From: Bacteriovoracaceae bacterium
GTDB lineage: Bacteria > Bdellovibrionota > Bacteriovoracia > Bacteriovoracales > Bacteriovoracaceae
Direction: 5' to 3'
Length of the DNA: 13,849 nucleotides
Assembly (NCBI GenBank): GCA_018060635.1
Contig: JAGOVR010000031.1
Span: 1-13,849 of the forward strand
This document shows positions 13,095-13,849 of the stretch, one piece after another. A program made the translations under genes and the position numbers. The stretch's first letter is position 1. Each line of letters opens with the position of its first letter. Under the pieces are notes generated by a model, which saw nothing but the letters and a program-made list of their open reading frames with translations, was not told where the DNA came from and searched no databases.

Positions 13095-13849
13095 ATGCAG
13101 TTAGATTCTATGCAACAACAGTTTAAAAAAGACCCACAGTCTTGGTTTTTATATGATCAGATTCCTATAGAGATGTGGCATGAGGAAATAAAAAAAAAAG
13201 AATCACTTTTTCTTTTTGTTCCGATTGCTTGGTATAAACATCATTTGTCTTCACAGCATTTTGATTTTGGCGTAGAAAATGCTGAATGCGATTTAAAAAA
13301 AATTGTAAGTATTGCAAGAGAATTATCCAAAAAAGTTATTTTCTTATTTCCCTTGGGCCCTTCACCCTTTATGTTACGTGGAGGAGTGCCTGCTTGGTTG
13401 GAGTCAGAAAATATTTTTTTGAATAAAGAGACCATAGCGCAGGTTATTCTAAATACAGGAAAGAAAAACAATCTCATTTCTTTTCATCATCCTAAGGTCT
13501 ATCAAGAATACCGTAAATTTGCTTGGAATTTAGGGGAGTTTCTTTTAAATGAAAAAATAAGTGAAGATGTTGTGGGATTTTCCAGTGGTTTTATCAGAGA
13601 TCATAAGTGGGTAAGCTATTTAGAAGATTATTCTGTTCAAAGTGAAAAAAGTTTTAATCTTTTTTTATCTCGTAAAGGTGATCTTTTATTTCCTCTTTCT
13701 TTTTATCGCTATGAATATGAAAAGATGTTATCCAATTTATTTTTAGAGTCAGCTAAGGAATGTTTATTAAGAAATTGGGCAGGAGATACCAGAGTTGCTT
13801 TTTTAGCAGGCAATCCTTGGGAGCAGGTGAAAAAAGATGAAAGAAAAAA
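13095..13849 (+). CDS. Putative glycoside hydrolase 35/42-like TIM-barrel protein (3' partial)
   Basis: The frame stays open from ATG 13095 to the window edge (251 full codons), so the gene is cut at its 3' end. ATG 13095 was chosen because GAAGGA lies 8 nt upstream. The N-terminal part resembles the start of GH35/GH42 beta-galactosidase barrels: FDF at 56-58, a helix-strand unit DLKKIVSIARELSKKVIFLF (66-85), LGPS (87-90) and GGVPAWL (96-102), in the place of the family's GPYICAEW..GGLPAWL. The usual AEW is replaced by FMLR. No NE motif of the catalytic acid is obvious in the strand near residue 165 (VVGFSSGFIRDH), so it may be an inactive or divergent member. No signal peptide is seen, so it is probably cytoplasmic. 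A run of ten A bases falls at codons 32-35. The coding call is firm; the family call is tentative. Confidence 0.6.
   Translation, partial: MQLDSMQQQFKKDPQSWFLYDQIPIEMWHEEIKKKESLFLFVPIAWYKHHLSSQHFDFGVENAECDLKKIVSIARELSKKVIFLFPLGPSPFMLRGGVPAWLESENIFLNKETIAQVILNTGKKNNLISFHHPKVYQEYRKFAWNLGEFLLNEKISEDVVGFSSGFIRDHKWVSYLEDYSVQSEKSFNLFLSRKGDLLFPLSFYRYEYEKMLSNLFLESAKECLLRNWAGDTRVAFLAGNPWEQVKKDERK

Noticed and set aside
13241..13477. Minus-strand open frame at the right edge
   Set aside because: The opposite strand has a longer frame with a good ribosome binding site and glycosidase-like motifs.

Overview
The window is an AT-rich, tightly packed chromosomal segment from a Gram-negative bacterium. The best guess is a relative of the predatory Bdellovibrionota (Bdellovibrio/Bacteriovorax type). 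The reasons are a GGMA-type Ser/Thr kinase with a C-terminal PEGA-like tail, a FHA-GGDEF diguanylate cyclase with the architecture of Bdellovibrio DgcB, a PilZ protein, a lipoprotein signal peptide and a sigma-28-type promoter. This placement is inferred from gene content, not from a marker gene. No mobile element, CRISPR array, rRNA or tRNA was seen.

Left part, plus strand (1-3672). A 5'-truncated PilZ gene, an alpha/beta hydrolase of the monoacylglycerol-lipase type and a small lipoprotein overlap one another and look translationally coupled. A 109-bp gap follows. It holds a near-consensus FliA (sigma-28) promoter and a strong ribosome binding site in front of a membrane-anchored Ser/Thr protein kinase with two PEGA-like periplasmic repeats.

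Middle and right, minus strand (12954 down to 3675). Eight genes run head to tail with gaps of 37 bp or less and two overlaps: an isovaleryl-CoA-dehydrogenase-like gene, a second acyl-CoA dehydrogenase, pgi, the FHA-GGDEF cyclase, mutL, miaA, a PEP-synthase/PPDK regulatory protein (PpsR family) and mgtE. It reads as one long transcription unit of mixed function: acyl-CoA/branched-chain catabolism, a glycolytic/gluconeogenic control point, second-messenger signalling, mismatch repair, tRNA modification and Mg2+ uptake. The unit ends 2 bp from the end of the convergent kinase gene, with no terminator between them.

Right edge, plus strand (13095 to the window end). A divergent gene, cut by the window edge, encodes a protein whose N-terminal part resembles the glycoside hydrolase 35/42 TIM-barrel start.

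The main themes are signalling (a c-di-GMP effector, a c-di-GMP synthase with a phosphothreonine-binding FHA domain, and a Ser/Thr kinase under a motility-type promoter) and central carbon flux. Observations worth a second look are the sigma-28 promoter on the kinase, a possible phospho-Thr switch in the cyclase N-terminus, a MutL lacking the endonuclease motifs, and a perfect 12-bp inverted repeat inside mutL.
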